Notes under the pieces: model-generated
Seen by the model: only the letters and a program-made list of their open reading frames with translations
The model's database searches: none
What the model was told of the DNA's origin: nothing
In this document: piece by piece, positions 45,611-58,800 of the stretch
Position numbering within the stretch: the stretch's first letter is position 1
How the letters are laid out: each line of letters starts with the position of its first letter
Made by a program: the position numbers and the translations under genes
NCBI GenBank assembly: GCA_027625915.1
Contig: JANTQA010000032.1
Location: 12,602,001 to 12,666,000 of the forward strand
Source of the DNA: Anaeramoeba flamelloides
Lineage: Eukaryota > Metamonada > Anaeramoebidae
DNA length: 64,000 nt
Direction: 5' to 3'

Positions 45611-47714
45611 ACTCTAAACCATTCAGTTGATTTTATCCCCTTTTTATATTTTTTTTTCTTTCTTAAACATTAGTTGTATAAACAATTCAACTAGTTAAAT
45701 TTGTCATTTTTTTTTTAATTATTTCTTGACAATACCCTTTTTTACAATCTACAAAAAATTAGATTAAGTATATTTTTTTTTTAATTATAAAAAAGGTGAT
45801 CAACAAATAAAAGATCAAGCCTTTAATTTTTAATTTCTTTGTGTTTTTTTTTTTTGAATTATTTTGATTTTTTATTTGTTTTTGCTTAAAATATTGTGTC
45901 TTGAATAGTAATCAACAGATAAAACAAATTTTCTATGTGGTATCATAATATCTTTTGTAATGAATAAATTATTTATTAAAATATTTTAAGTAATATCGGA
46001 GTGCAAAGGGCCCCAAAAAATTTCAAGAAAAGTATGATGTGCTTTAATAATTAAAACTGAGAAGTTTTTTATATGTAGACAAACCTTTCAATAGAACAAA
46101 AAACTTTTTATTTTTTGAAAAAAATATCTATGAAAGATTATAAAATCACAATATACTAAAAAAAAGTTTTCAAATGTTGAAGAGTTTTTTTCAAGTTATT
46201 TTTTTATTGTAAGTAAGTATACAACTTTTAGTTTATGATTTTTTTGTTCAAAGATAATTATTAAAAAATTCCATAAATTATAATCCTTCGATAACAATTC
46301 TAATTCAAAATTTTATTTCAAAGGTAATTAGTATATTTGAGGTTCTAAGGGATATATATTTTTTTTTCAAAAATATTTTTGAATTAAAGTTTGCTCTATT
46401 AATAAGTTGCATTCATTTTATTTATTTTAATAATAAATAATTCAAGAATTCAGGTAAACTATTTTCCAGTCAAAGGGAACCCGGTTTTAATGTGTGAATC
46501 AGATGTACCTAAAGGTTTTTAAAGGATATTAGAAGAATAAAATTACTTTTGGAAATTTGAAAATTGAAATCCTTTTTTATACATTTTTACTTTTTTTTAT
46601 TTCAATTTTTTTTTATGCCTAATCTAAATGTAATTTTTTTTTTATTACAAGATTGGTAGTCACTTGGTAAAAACATTTTATTTTAAAGTTATTTATAAAG
46701 TAAAAATAACTGTAGAGAAATGGTTTTGATTTCTATTGGAATTTTATTTGGATCTAGTATTGGATTATCAAAATGACAATGGTTATTTTTCTCAATAGTT
46801 ACACCATAATAATTTGTAGTTTTCCTATTTTTACGAAAATATATTGATTTATCAGTTCTATTTCAGGCGTATATCAACTATTTTTTGATTTCAATTTTTC
46901 TAGTTTTTTTTTTATTTAATCTTCAAAGGTCATTTATAAAAAATATTTGATATTTGAAAAAAATGTTGGGCAACTTTGACTAAAACAAAGTTTATCTTTA
47001 ACACTTGTTTTTCATGAAAAAATTTAACAATAGTTTGAATTTTTTATTGAAAATCTTTCAAAAAAATCAATGAAAAATACTTTAATCATGAAAATGATAA
47101 AGAAAAGAACAAGAAAATTATTTTTTACACATTGAAAATGAAAAAGAATCACAAATTTTTTTTCGATGATTACCTTCTTTTTAAATGATGAATTTTTTTT
47201 TTTTGTTTTTTGATAGAAGGCAGTTCATTACATATAAACATCTTTTTAATTACGAGACAAACAAATTTTCATTTTTTCCAATTTTAAAACTATAATCCGA
47301 AACAAATTAACAATTTAACCAAAAATTATTGTTTTTTTTTGCTGTTTTGATCAACAAAGACATAGAAGATCCACTGATGTAAAAATAATGGAAAACTTTA
47401 TTTCGGAGAAATTATTAATGATTTAGTAAGTATTGATCTTTAGTGTGGATTGTATTATTACAGAAAACTGAATTAAGTTCAAAATGAATTTAACAGCCAT
47501 ACTTATCCTCATTTTGAATTATCAGCAATAAATTTCGTCACTTTAAAATTCTCTCTTGAACCAACATGGTGTCCAAATCTTAGTTCATGGGATTAAACCC
47601 ACAATTAGAAAAAATTGAGTTTTTTTAACACTTTGTCCTTAACATTAAAATCCAATAAAGCGTATTATTTTTGAAAGAAAAATAGACATTTTTTTTAATT
47701 TTCACAAATAAAAA
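45611..47714. other. Intergenic between PCNA and uL13, no gene seen
   Basis: About 2.1 kb of AT-rich sequence between two plus-strand genes. It should hold the PCNA terminator and uL13 promoter. No repeat family or reading frame was recognised. Confidence 0.5.
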
Positions 47715-48458
47715 ATGACTACAACTATTATCGACGGTAGTGGACACATTATGGGAAGACTTGCATCTGTAATTGCAAAACAACTCCTTTCAGGAAACAG
47801 AGTTGTTGTTGTTAGATGTGAAGAGATTATTATTGTTGGGCCTTGGTCAAGAACAAGAGGTAATTAATTCAATATTTTTTTATTTTTGAAGAAAGAAAAA
47901 GAAAAAAAAAAGAATAACAACTAAAAAAAGCAAATACTTTTATTTTTTTTTTTCTTTATTTTTTTAAAATCTTTATTTCATGCTTTGGTTTGGTACTAAA
48001 AAGAAAAATATTGCCAATGGAAAAGAAAAAGAACAAGTGTCAGACCAAACCACGGACCATTCCATTACAGAGAACCATCCAGAATCTTTTGGAAATCCGT
48101 CCGAGGAATGCTCCCACACAAAACCTTCAGAGGCACCGCTGCTCTTAAACGATTAAAAGTTTTCGAAGGGATCCCAGCCCCATATGACAAAAGACAAAGA
48201 GTTGTTGTCCCCGAAGCACTTAAGGTCTTGAAGGTTAAACCATTCAGAAAATCAACAAAATTAGGAAGACTTTCACACGAATTTGGTTGGAAACACTCAG
48301 AACTTGTTGGAGAACTTGAAAAGAAAAGAAAAGCAAGAGCAAAAAACTACTTTCTCCAAAAAAACGCCAGAAAGAAAATCGTTGAACAAGCTTTTGAAAA
48401 CAAAAAAAAGGAACTCGAAAAATTAGATCCTATCTTAAAACAGTTTGGTTGTCTTTAA
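47715..48458 (+). CDS. RPL13A: 60S ribosomal protein uL13 (L13A/L16)
   Basis: This is a large-subunit ribosomal protein. Exons are 47715-47859 and 48004-48458, with a 144-bp intron (GTAATT..TACTAAAAAG, the TACTAA being a good branch-point match). The product is 199 residues, the usual family length. It begins [19 protein letters not shown], continues with [18 protein letters not shown], then [40 protein letters not shown] and [20 protein letters not shown]. All conserved blocks are present in one frame across the junction (RTR-EKYCQW), so the gene looks functional. Confidence 0.96.
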
Positions 48459-50591
48459 ACAAGATAAGTCTTGTTTAAAAATAGTTAACTTTAATATTAA
48501 TTTAAAGTAAAGAATCCTTCGAAACAAACAATAAAATCAAAACACTTCACAAAACAAACTTAGACTCAACACCTTCTTGTGTTTTAACTTTTTTTTTTTT
48601 TTTTTATTTATTTTTGTTTTGTTTTTGTTTTCTTGCTTTAATTTTCTTTTTGTTTGCAAAATTTTTTTTTATGATCTGGCTTGCTTTTTTCAACCTTCCA
48701 TTTTTTTATTTTTCTTCTTCAATTTTAGTGTGACACACTGTAGAATTAAAACAAGAAAATTGATAGGATTAAAAATCTAAACAATTTATTTTTTTATCAA
48801 AATTAAAAAAAATTTTGAAAGAAAGATGGAGAAAATTTAAGGGTGTTAATAACAAAGCCAGAGAACAAAATTCAGATTCACAATAAAATTACATTAGTAA
48901 TTATGTTTTATGTTGTTGTCAAAATTCAATAAGAAATATTCCATCCCAATTTATATAAGGTTTTAAAACATAAAATTCAAGAAAGCTCCTCAGAAGACAT
49001 AAACTGTCTCTATTTTAAAATGAAATTTCTCAACTCTAATCTCTTTTCAGTCCTAAAACTGAAAGTAACATTCAGAGATTTAAATTTTTTAGGGTGGTGT
49101 CCAATTTATAGACTCTATAATTTCTCAAGTACTACTTGAAAAAGGGCTTTTAGAATATTGATTTCTGGTTAAAATTGATGAAATTTAATCAAAAAACATT
49201 GATCAAAAAAGTAACAAAGATTATTTTGTGAGAAGGTCCCCATTTAGGATCGTTCATATTCTCACAAAAATGTTTATTTAAATCATGTTTTAACACGAAC
49301 TATTGTACATGTTACTCTAATGATCAATACTGATAACTTATCATAACAGGGTTCACATTTTGATTCTTTTTTGAAAAAAACCTAAAATAATTCTTTTTTT
49401 GATTCCATGAAATCAAATGATTCTTTATTTTCCCAATGATAAGTCTCAATTCATTTCTTATTTACATTCGTTTTTACAAGGAATCACATCATTCTGAAAA
49501 TATAATATTTAATTATTTTTTTTTTTATTTTCAAAAAAAATTGTTATTTCTAAAAAAAAATAAATATTTATGGTTTTTCTTCACGGGATTTTAGTTTCCA
49601 TCCCCTTTTCATCAACCCTGAAGTTTTTAAGTTTATTCCTGATAAGAAAATTATTTTTCTTTGAAATGGAATCAAAAGAATCTTTTTTTTTCTTAATAGA
49701 TTTTTGGTAACCAAAATAATTCTTTTTTGATCCCAGGGAATAAGAACAAAATAATTTTTAATATTTTTTTAAAAATTAGACTTCAAAGGCATTTTAACAA
49801 GTGAAAATGTTTGATAAAAATTGATTCCCTTGGAATAATTTTAATATTGTGATTCCAAATTTTAATTTTTGAGATTCCAAAAATTCCAAAAATGGAATCA
49901 TTTTGGGAACTCTGCGGATAACCTTTAACGAATGATAAATATTTAATTAATGTTTTTTTTTTTCGTAATTGGGTATTGATAGATTGGAATTTATACTACT
50001 GACTTAGTCCTGATTATACGTAACTTTTGCGGTTAGATCTTGAATTAATGTTAATGGTTTAAAAAATATTAAAGGTTGTTTTTTCAAAAAGTACATCTAA
50101 CTGTTTTCAAAATAAAACATGCAGAAAAGTTTAATCCGTGTTTGAAAACAAAAAACGTGTTTTTTTTTGTTATAGAGACCTATACACTTAACCAATCAAA
50201 GAAACCAACAATAAAAACTCAGTAAATATGGTATTGGTTTCTTAAAGTTTTACCTTTGAAAAAAAAATACGATATTAACTTCACTATGGATTTGTTTATA
50301 ATTGAAGTATTGACTAAACCTAAGTAAATTGTATTCGTCTTCTTTAACTTCCAATTGCACAAAAAAATCTGTTATCAATAGCATAGATCAATAAAATATT
50401 AGATTTTTTACTAAAGATCACAATTGAAAATTTTAATTTTGTAATTAATTTTTAAAATTACTTTTCCAAACTTAAAGATAGAAATCCTACTAATACACGT
50501 ATTTCCAGTATTTAAAAATCAATATTCACAACATTAAAAAGTTACTATTTTTATGATTTTTTTTATTTTGGAGATTGAACCAATAATCCTT

Positions 50592-50594
<3 letters not shown>

Positions 50595-50660
<66 letters not shown>
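50595..50660 (+). repeat. (AC)n-(AT)n dinucleotide tract
   Basis: About 25 AC units are followed by about 8 AT units. The AT part runs directly into the end of the TA-flanked element. The element's other end also opens into a TA run (51193-51226), so the element probably inserted in a pre-existing TA repeat. Confidence 0.9.
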
Positions 50661-50661
<1 letters not shown>

Positions 50662-51186
50662 AACCCCAATTCATAATTTTTAACCTACCAAAATTCGATT
50701 TTTTTAAAAAAAAACTTATTTAATCAATTCAAGAAGATTTACCAAATTAGAACCATTCGCTAATTGAAATGTTAAATCTTGTTTATAAATTCTAGAACAA
50801 AACCAAAAATAAATAATTATCAATACAAATAAATCAATGGTGTGTTAAAAATTTTGGAGAGAGCAAAACAAAAAAATCCATTGGTAAATTTTTGGAAATT
50901 CTATTCAGAATATTGATCGATCAAATGGTTAGATACTATCAACTAATTTTATTTGAGTTCTTCGATTTTGAACAACTCAACTTTAACATAATATCAATTA
51001 TTGAAAAAAATTCTGATCGAACAAAACCAGTTACATAATTCAAAAAATAAAATTAAAATAAAAATTAAAATGATGAAAAAATAGATTTTTATATTTTATA
51101 AAAAACAAAATTATTTCCAATTTGAATGAAATTGTATTATTGAGAATCTTTGGAATATTTTGTCTGTGTGGAAATTTTTTTAATTT

Positions 51187-51193
<7 letters not shown>
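50660..51193 (-). mobile_element. MITE-like element with TA ends, copy C (inverted)
   Basis: 534 bp, full length relative to copy A, in the opposite orientation. The ends are AACCCCAATTCATAATTTTT and, reverse complemented, AACTAAAATTAAAAAAATTT. Internal blocks shared with copies A and B include TCTAACCATTTGATCGATCA and TTTTGCTCTCTCCAAAATTT, as read on the minus strand. It has no reading frame. Confidence 0.82.
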
Positions 51194-51229
<36 letters not shown>

Positions 51230-51639
51230 TTTGCTCCTTTTCTAAAAAGTTAGTATTAATCCCGTTATATTTCCAATATAAAAAAATTATTTGAAAAAAA
51301 TAATCTATTTATTAATTATTTAATTTTTTTTCCAAAATTGAATTTTTAAAGTTCCAATCAACATTTAGGAGTCAAATTTTGGAAAAAAATATTCCAACCT
51401 TGAAATATAAATATTGGTGATTAAACCCAATATTTGTGATAAAATTCATATTTTTTTTTGAAAATTATTCAAAGTTTTTTCTAATTCAAAGATTATGTTT
51501 AATTATAAGATAAACTTTTAGAGTATTATTTTCTTAATCAAATTTTTAGAGACAATTAAACTATGAAATACTAAAATAACTTATATTCAACAGTAATATA
51601 CTTTAAAATTTCAACATATCAATTCTAAATCTATTACCC

Positions 51640-51866
51640 ATAAATAAAATTTCAAAAAATTGTTGAGCTTAAAGTTATATTAATGAAATTTTGTATATAA
51701 TTTAAAGGAATTCCTTCAATTCCAGATTTATGAATAAATAAAACATTTCTTACTTTCATAAAATTGATTATTTCTTCACTTAAACAATTATCCCAAGCTA
51801 TAAATATTGTTTCAAAATATATTTTCGAAATAAATTTCATCTATCACCATGATTTTTTAATCTATT
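51640..51866 (-). mobile_element. LINE reverse-transcriptase fragment
   Basis: The minus strand reads EEIINFMKVRNVLFIHKSG, then GIEGIPLNYIQNFINITLS. This is parallel to EIIEFIKTNILFIHKTRNEG in the LINE at 20.3-22.5 kb, and to the finger region of LINE reverse transcriptases (hKkGd..NyRPIsl). It is a short isolated piece with no other motif. The downstream flank is ordinary AT-rich sequence. Confidence 0.6.
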
Positions 51867-52353
51867 CTTTTTAATAATTTTGGTTACAAATTATAAGATA
51901 GTATGCTTCTTCTTACCCTAAAAATAATTAATAGGTGGATTTTTTTTTAAAAAATAATAATAGATAGAAGATATAATAATATTTAATGTTGATAAAGTTA
52001 AATTATATTTTCTAAAACTAAATATTTGTTCAATTCAAGTAAAAAAAACTCCATTTTACTTTAGAGTTTTAAGTTATTAAAAAAACATTTATATTATTGA
52101 CGGAAAAAGTGTAAATTACACTCTAGGGGTCCATACTTAAATTTCCTCAAAGGTAATCTAAGTATAAAATCATATATTTCGAGATCCTTCAAAGGAAAAG
52201 ACACACCCAATTTTTTTCAGAGTTAAAAAGCAAAAGCAAAAAATTGATAAGGAAAAAAGAAAAAGAAAAAGGAAAACAAAAAGACATTTAAAAAGGGTTT
52301 CTAAGAACTGATTGGTAAAAAATCAAAAAAAAAAAAACCCAAGGTATCTTTAA

Positions 52354-52645
52354 TTAAGAAGACCCACAAATCACAGCAACTATACTTTTGGTTAATTTAA
52401 TTTGATTTGATAATTGATCATGAATGTTCATTTGGGATTTTTTATTTAATTGTTTTTGTTTCTTTTTTCTTTTTTGAATTGATTTACTCTAAAACTTTGG
52501 TTATTTTTAGCCTTTTGCCTTTTCGTTTTTATTTTCAAGTTACACATACTTTTGGGTTTCAGTGTCACATTATTAGCAAGTAGCCACTTGACCATTTTCC
52601 TTTGTAACTCTTCTACCCAATATAAAGAAGATTCAGCCAGGGAAA
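52354..52645 (-). other. Protein-like frame with a frame change, unrecognised
   Basis: Minus strand: an open stretch includes SLYWVEELQRKMVKWLLANN, then VTLKPKSMCNLKIKTKRQK, and ends at a stop in an A-rich run. A second frame continues from there with QMNIHDQLSNQIKLTKSIVA to the stop at 52354-52356. Composition and flow suggest one sequence broken by a small frame change or a tiny intron. The family is unknown. It could be a host gene remnant or part of a mobile element. Confidence 0.35.
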
Positions 52646-52823
52646 AAATGGAAAAAAATAAAAAACCTTTAAATTGTAATTAAAAACAAAAAATAATTTT
52701 TGGGAAGATAACTTTATTATTTATTTATTTATTTTTTAGAATTAAAGATTAAAATTTCAATAAAATAAAAAAAAAAAAAATTAAAAATCAAAAACATTAA
52801 TTAAAAATTATTTTTTTTGAAAC

Positions 52824-55800
52824 TTAAATTATTCCTGTTGACATTGTTTTAAAATCTGCAACCACCTTTGAATAAGCTTTCGATTTTTTAAATTCCTTCA
52901 ACATTTTTGAACAAACATTTGAGGTATTCATTAGGTGATAAATTTTAGCAATGGAAACGAAGGGGCCACCTTGGTAACCTTTCATAAATTTCTTTGAACC
53001 CATATCTAATTTGATGTGCATGTTTTTTTTAATAAAGGCATCCACGATAACTTCAATATCCTTTTTCATACTTCTTACCGAATCTTTGGTGTAAGTTCTA
53101 GAAGGTGTGATATTTTGGCTTATTCTTTTAGCTTCCACATTTGGCATTTCCAAAACTTTTGCAAAATAATGGTAACGGTTTGAACTGGAAAAAAACAGAT
53201 GCTTGTCTTTATCTTTGGTTGAAATTGCAAGAAAGTCTTCGAGTAAATGGCCCAATTTCGAATTTTTTGCCAAGAAGGAGCAAAATCCTGCTTGGTACTT
53301 AATTAATTGGAAGATGGCTTTCCATACGTTTCTATTATACTGGATATCTGAGTCTTGATGGCTACACTCCAAAATCATTTCAAAAAATTTTTTCGTTTCA
53401 ATAAATAAAGGATACAGGTCCCGTACCTTAAGAAAGCTTCTTAAGCAATCTACCATCAACTTTTTAAATTGGTAGGCATTATTCCTGGAATTTTTAATAA
53501 TATCCAGAATTTTCATTATGTCACCTAAAGAAAAGGAAATTTTGGGCATTTCCTGTGGTATGATGATCGAAATTTCATTTTCTGTATTTGTAATCGTTCT
53601 AACTAAATCCATTCCCTTTTTACCCTTTGGTGATTTTTTATTTTTTCTTTTGCCCTTTTTGGGTGCCTGCGAAGTGATTACTCCTAATCTTCTCAGTCCA
53701 TTAGTATATTCTGCTAAAAATCTTGCCACTTGGTTTAGCATTGGGTTATATAAGTTTTTAGCTTGCCTGGTATAAATTTTCTTTATAACGTCTGAATACA
53801 ACGCCTTTGAAAACAAAACCGTTTGGTTATAATTAAATGGGATATTTGGCTGCTTTGATAACTGTTTATATAAAATGGTACAAAATTCCGTAGTAATAAC
53901 AGTGATATGGGATGGTATTGGTATTAGATTTTCTTTAGTAATTAAGATTTTTCGTTTTTTACGATTCACATTCTGGTTGCTCTTTTTATTCCTTTTATTC
54001 CTTTCTACCCTCTCTTTTTCCCTTTCCTCCTCTGTTTTTTCATCTATTTTTTCTTTATCATTTGCATCATTATTAGTTTCATTATTATTTTCTTGTTCTT
54101 GGTCAATTTTGCCAATAGCATTTTGTTGATTTTTGCTATCAATGCTTTTCACTCCATTGGAAGCCACCCCAACCCCGCTCTCGTCCGGTTTTTTTTCTTT
54201 GCTATTCTCATCTTCTTCTTCTTTATTAAGGTAAATATCAGAATTTTTTTCAATGTCAATAAATAAATCATCAAGAATATTTTGTGTGGCGCCTGCGTAA
54301 TTTTTTGAAAAGTAATACAAATAATCATCATCAAACATTTTCTTCCAAATAATTTTTGATGCGTTTTGTACATGTGTAAATCTTGAATTCGATAATAATC
54401 TCATTCGAAATACAAAATCTACTTCTTTTGAAAACAAGATATTTAATAATTCTTTTCCTTTAATATTTAATAATTGAATAAATAAAAACAAAAAGAACGA
54501 TGATATTGACGAAGATCTATTTGCAATACCTTTAAAGATATCGTTTTCAATAATTTTTTGATTTTCACTTAAAAAATTGACAGTTTGTACATAAATTTTT
54601 TGAATTTCTTTTTTTAAAATTTTTTTTAAAAATTCACAGTTATTCAAATCAAATGATGTTAAAAGTGTATTTAAAAAATAAAACAAATAGATTGTATTTA
54701 TAAATTCTAAAATGATATGATTTTTTCCATATTTCTATTAATATTTTTTTTTTTTTTTTTTTTTTTATATATATATATATTTTTTGCAATTTCAAATGTT
54801 GAATTTTTTATTTGTTTGTTATGAGATAAATAATATAATAATAAATTAATTAAAAACATTTTAAAATAATTATTTGTAAAAAAAAAAAAAAAAAATTACT
54901 TTACATTCAAAAGAGTAATGATTTCTTCTTTATAAGTATAAATATTATATTTTTTCTTATTAAAAAAACATAAACCATATGTAATCCAATAAATTTGTTT
55001 TAATAATTTTTTTTCAATTACATTTTCAAACATTTTTAATCCATTTGCTGTTACAATTAAATTATTAAGAAAGAATGATAATTTTCCATGAATAATTTTT
55101 GAATTTGATTGTTGATAAATTTTTAATAATTGTTTTAAATATTTTTGTTTAATAATTGTGAGGAAAATCTCTAAATATGTTGTTTCTTTTTCATTTTCTT
55201 TTTCATTTTTTTTATCTTTCTTTTTCTTTTTCTTTTTTTTTCTTTCAGATTTTTTATCTTTTTCTTTTTCCTTTGGTTTTTTTGTTTTCAATAAGTTTTC
55301 AAATTCATCCAAATATTGAAATTTATTTAACAAGCGAATAAAAAATTTAATGTTGTAATTTTTTTTTTGTTTAATTTCATTTTTTAATTTTACTTTTAAT
55401 TTTTTATTCTTCTATTTAAAATAAAGTTATTATGGGTGTGTGTTAAAAATATAAAGATACATATATAGATAGTTATACATATATAAATTGATAGATAAAT
55501 AAATAAATATTAAAAAAAAAAAAAATATTAATAAAATTTGAAAATAGAATTTATATAATACTACTAATTAATACAAGTTTTTTTTTTTTTAAATATCAAG
55601 CTACTTTTCATATATTAAAAAATTTTTAAAAAATTCAACATGAATTTATCATATTTTAGTATATTATATGATTTTTTAAAAAGCTGATTGGGCTACAAAA
55701 AAAAGAAGCATGACATCTGTGTTTTTTTAAAATTCAAAAAGTTAATGAAATTTTGATATTATTAAGAGTTGGAAATGATTTGTGATATTATTTATTAAAG

Positions 55801-58800
55801 AAAGTAAAATCTGAAAAATAAACTCTTTTTAAGTCATCGTTTCTTTTTTCAATTGAAGAAATAGAACAAATTCTCTGTGTTTTATTCTATTTCTTTTCAA
55901 AATAAATTTTCCATTTGCCAATAAAAATTATTTTTTCTAATTTCATCAAAGTTTTTTTTTTTATCTCTTTTTTTTCTTTTCTTTGTTTTTATTTCCCTTT
56001 TTTCCTTTTTTTTTCGTTTTTTTTCTCTTTTTCATTGTTTTTTTAAATGAAAGTTAATTCGAAAAAAAAAAAAAAAAATTTGAAATACCAAAAAATTATT
56101 AAAAAAATTGAAACTACAAATGCCTGTTATATGAATAAATAATTACAAAAATTTTCAAACTTTTTGTTAAAAAAAAAGAAAAATACCTAAAAAAGATAAA
56201 AAATAATGTTTTGATATTATTATTCGACTTCAAATGAACTATTTTTTTTTTATTGAATAAAAATTGGAAATTCTTTTCTTAAGGGAGTAGTCATTTTTAA
56301 AAATAAAATGAAATCTTGTTCAAGATCTTGAAAAATTTTTTTTTTTTGTAATGTATGTTTCGACTGATGAAATGGATGAGTTGACCTCCATTTAAACAAT
56401 TTATTGATTTGAGTCTCTTTTTTGAAATTCAAAATTTGCATCTTTCCAATATAAAACGAAAAAAAGTAACCTATTATTTTGTTTAAGAATTGAGTTAATT
56501 CTTGAAAATGGGAAAACATATTTTTGGTTTTATGTTGGAAAGTCTTGATTTCGAAAGCAAATTTTTTATTTGGTTACTTTTTCTTTGATTAATATTTCAA
56601 TTCAAATCTTAACCAATTTAACTAATTGTGGTATAGGTGATTAAATAAATGAATATTTGGTAGAAGCCTAACTACAGTTTATCAATTAAATTGAGATCTA
56701 TTATGCAAAAAAAAATTTTTCTTTAAGGTTTTGAAAAAATCATTTTCTGATTTTCAAAAAATGAAAAAAAAATTAAAAATTTTTTTAACAAATTGTATGG
56801 TCTTATTCACAAGAATCCTTATAACAATTCAATTCATTTTTGTCAGAAAAAAATTGATTTTGAATTTTGAGGATAAAATTAACTAATTCCCAAATATCTT
56901 CAAGAAAATTTTATTATGAAAAATCGAATTACATCTTAAAACAAAAACAAAATTTCTTAGTAAAATTTTTAAATGACTTTAAAACTTTGATTATTATAAC
57001 TATCCTTCTTAAAAAAATACAATTATTTTTTAATCCATTAAATATATCAATTTTTTGGTGAACTAAAAGTTTTATCGTAAAAAAAAAAAAAAATCTTGTT
57101 ATTAATATTACTGATAACAAAGACTTGTTGTTGTCTAATAATGATCAAAATGGCAATAAACGGGGTAAAAACTTGTTTTAATGTGAGAAATAAAATGAAT
57201 TTAATAGTTTTCTTTTTCAGAAAAATTGGAAAAAAAAAATTGATCTCACTAAACTAATTTTCATTTATTGCTTTCTTAGTCGATCAGAATTTTTTGACAC
57301 TTGGCATATACAAAATTTGTAATTAGAGAATACCACCAATAACATATTTTAAAATTTTGTCTTGTTGTCGTAGAAGACTGATCCCTTAAGGGATTAGTGT
57401 TTCCAATAGAGAAGTTTAAAATTAAAGTGTGCTGTAACTGAAGGTAACAATATTAGTGCTCCTATGGTTCAAATCTCTAACGCCTTAAAACGAGTTACAA
57501 AAGTCTAATTGGTTTCTTAATTATTCTTTTTTTCAAAATCACATCCAAACATACCCAAACATATCTAAACATACCCTAGCATACTCTAAAATGTCCTAAG
57601 ATACCTTAACCTACCCGTAAAGAGGGTTTTAAATACCTATATCCATTATATTTTAATAGAATTGACTATTTTGAAAAAAATTGAGAATTTGACCAATTTA
57701 TTCAATTTGACCAAATTTGAAATTTAATAATTTTCCCAAAAAAATAATTTTCTTTTTTTAGCGGTTTTATGATTTATGTAGTTTTTATGTTTTTTTGAGC
57801 TAAAGTTGGTATTCACCCAGATTTTTTAATATTATCTCGAATTTATTGATAATAATCATTGAATAATTTTATTGATTTTCTGATTGTTTTTTCAGATGTT
57901 AAATTAATATTTTTCGATCTAGATTTTTAATTTAAATTTTTGTTATTTGTTTTTGAAAAATAATTTTTTTTAATTTCTTGACAATTTAAAAAAATAATCT
58001 AAATTTGATTGAATAGTTCTTAAAATATTATATTTCTTCAATGAATAACAGCAAATAATTAAATGGAAAAAAATAGCGCTTGTTAAAAAAGATATAAAAA
58101 GAGATCGTTTCCAGTATGACTGGTTGCGACAAATCCAATAAAAATAATTGTTGAAATATACAGGAACAAATTTGATCAGATACAATTTTATTCACAAAGT
58201 TTAATTTGATAGTTTAAAGGAAAACTTTTAATTAAAAAAATTTACAAAAGTCAAAAAAAAAATTCAATTTCGTTTTTTCATGATAGTTTCCTTAAAGATA
58301 CAAAAATTAATTTTTAGGTGGGAAATATGCTATGTTTTGAATTTTTGTTGTCGAAAATATAAAAATAGTCGAATTCAAATAAAAAACAGTTGACTTTATA
58401 AAAGTAGAATTAATTTATATAACTTTGATCTTTTTTTGAATTAAATTTTATTACATATACCATTTCATTGAAATAATAATTTAATCATCATTAAATACCC
58501 TTGTCAGAACAGTATAAAAGTTTTTGCTTGATTAACTTTCTTTCTTTTCTTTTTTTTTTTTTGTACTTAAATTGAGTTGTAAGTATAAATTTATCATCTA
58601 GATATCAATGAAAAGAATATATATATATATATAAAATAAAACAACTTACTTTAAATGTAATTACTTTTGGGTTATACCAAGAATTTAAATCATCAAGCCT
58701 CGAAGAAAATTGCAAAGAAATAACATTTTGTTCACATGAATGTAAATATTGTTCATCGTATTGAACGCGGTTCCAATCTACTTTTTCCTGAAGTTCATAT

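Larger units (their letters stand above)
48459..52823. other. Intergenic, convergent, repeat-bearing
   Basis: Between uL13 (+) and the large unknown gene (-). It contains a CA/TA dinucleotide tract and an inverted copy of the TA-flanked element (50660-51193). A LINE fragment lies near 51.65 kb, and an unrecognised protein-like frame lies at 52354-52645. The part from 48.8 to 50.5 kb holds nothing I can name. Confidence 0.5.

Noticed and set aside
50595-50660. Regular repeat that might be taken for a CRISPR array
   Set aside because: It is a plain AC/AT dinucleotide microsatellite without spacers.
56250-56519. Minus-strand frame of 89 codons with FKWRSTHPFHQSKH
   Set aside because: It lies in the proposed 3.2 kb intron of the unknown gene, has no recognisable domain and no clear acceptor or donor. 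It could be a missed exon, but the evidence is too weak.
57380-57500. Possible tRNA because of GGTTCAAATCTC near 57467
   Set aside because: The T-stem pairs poorly, no complementary 5' acceptor strand occurs 70-90 bases upstream and no A-box is convincing.
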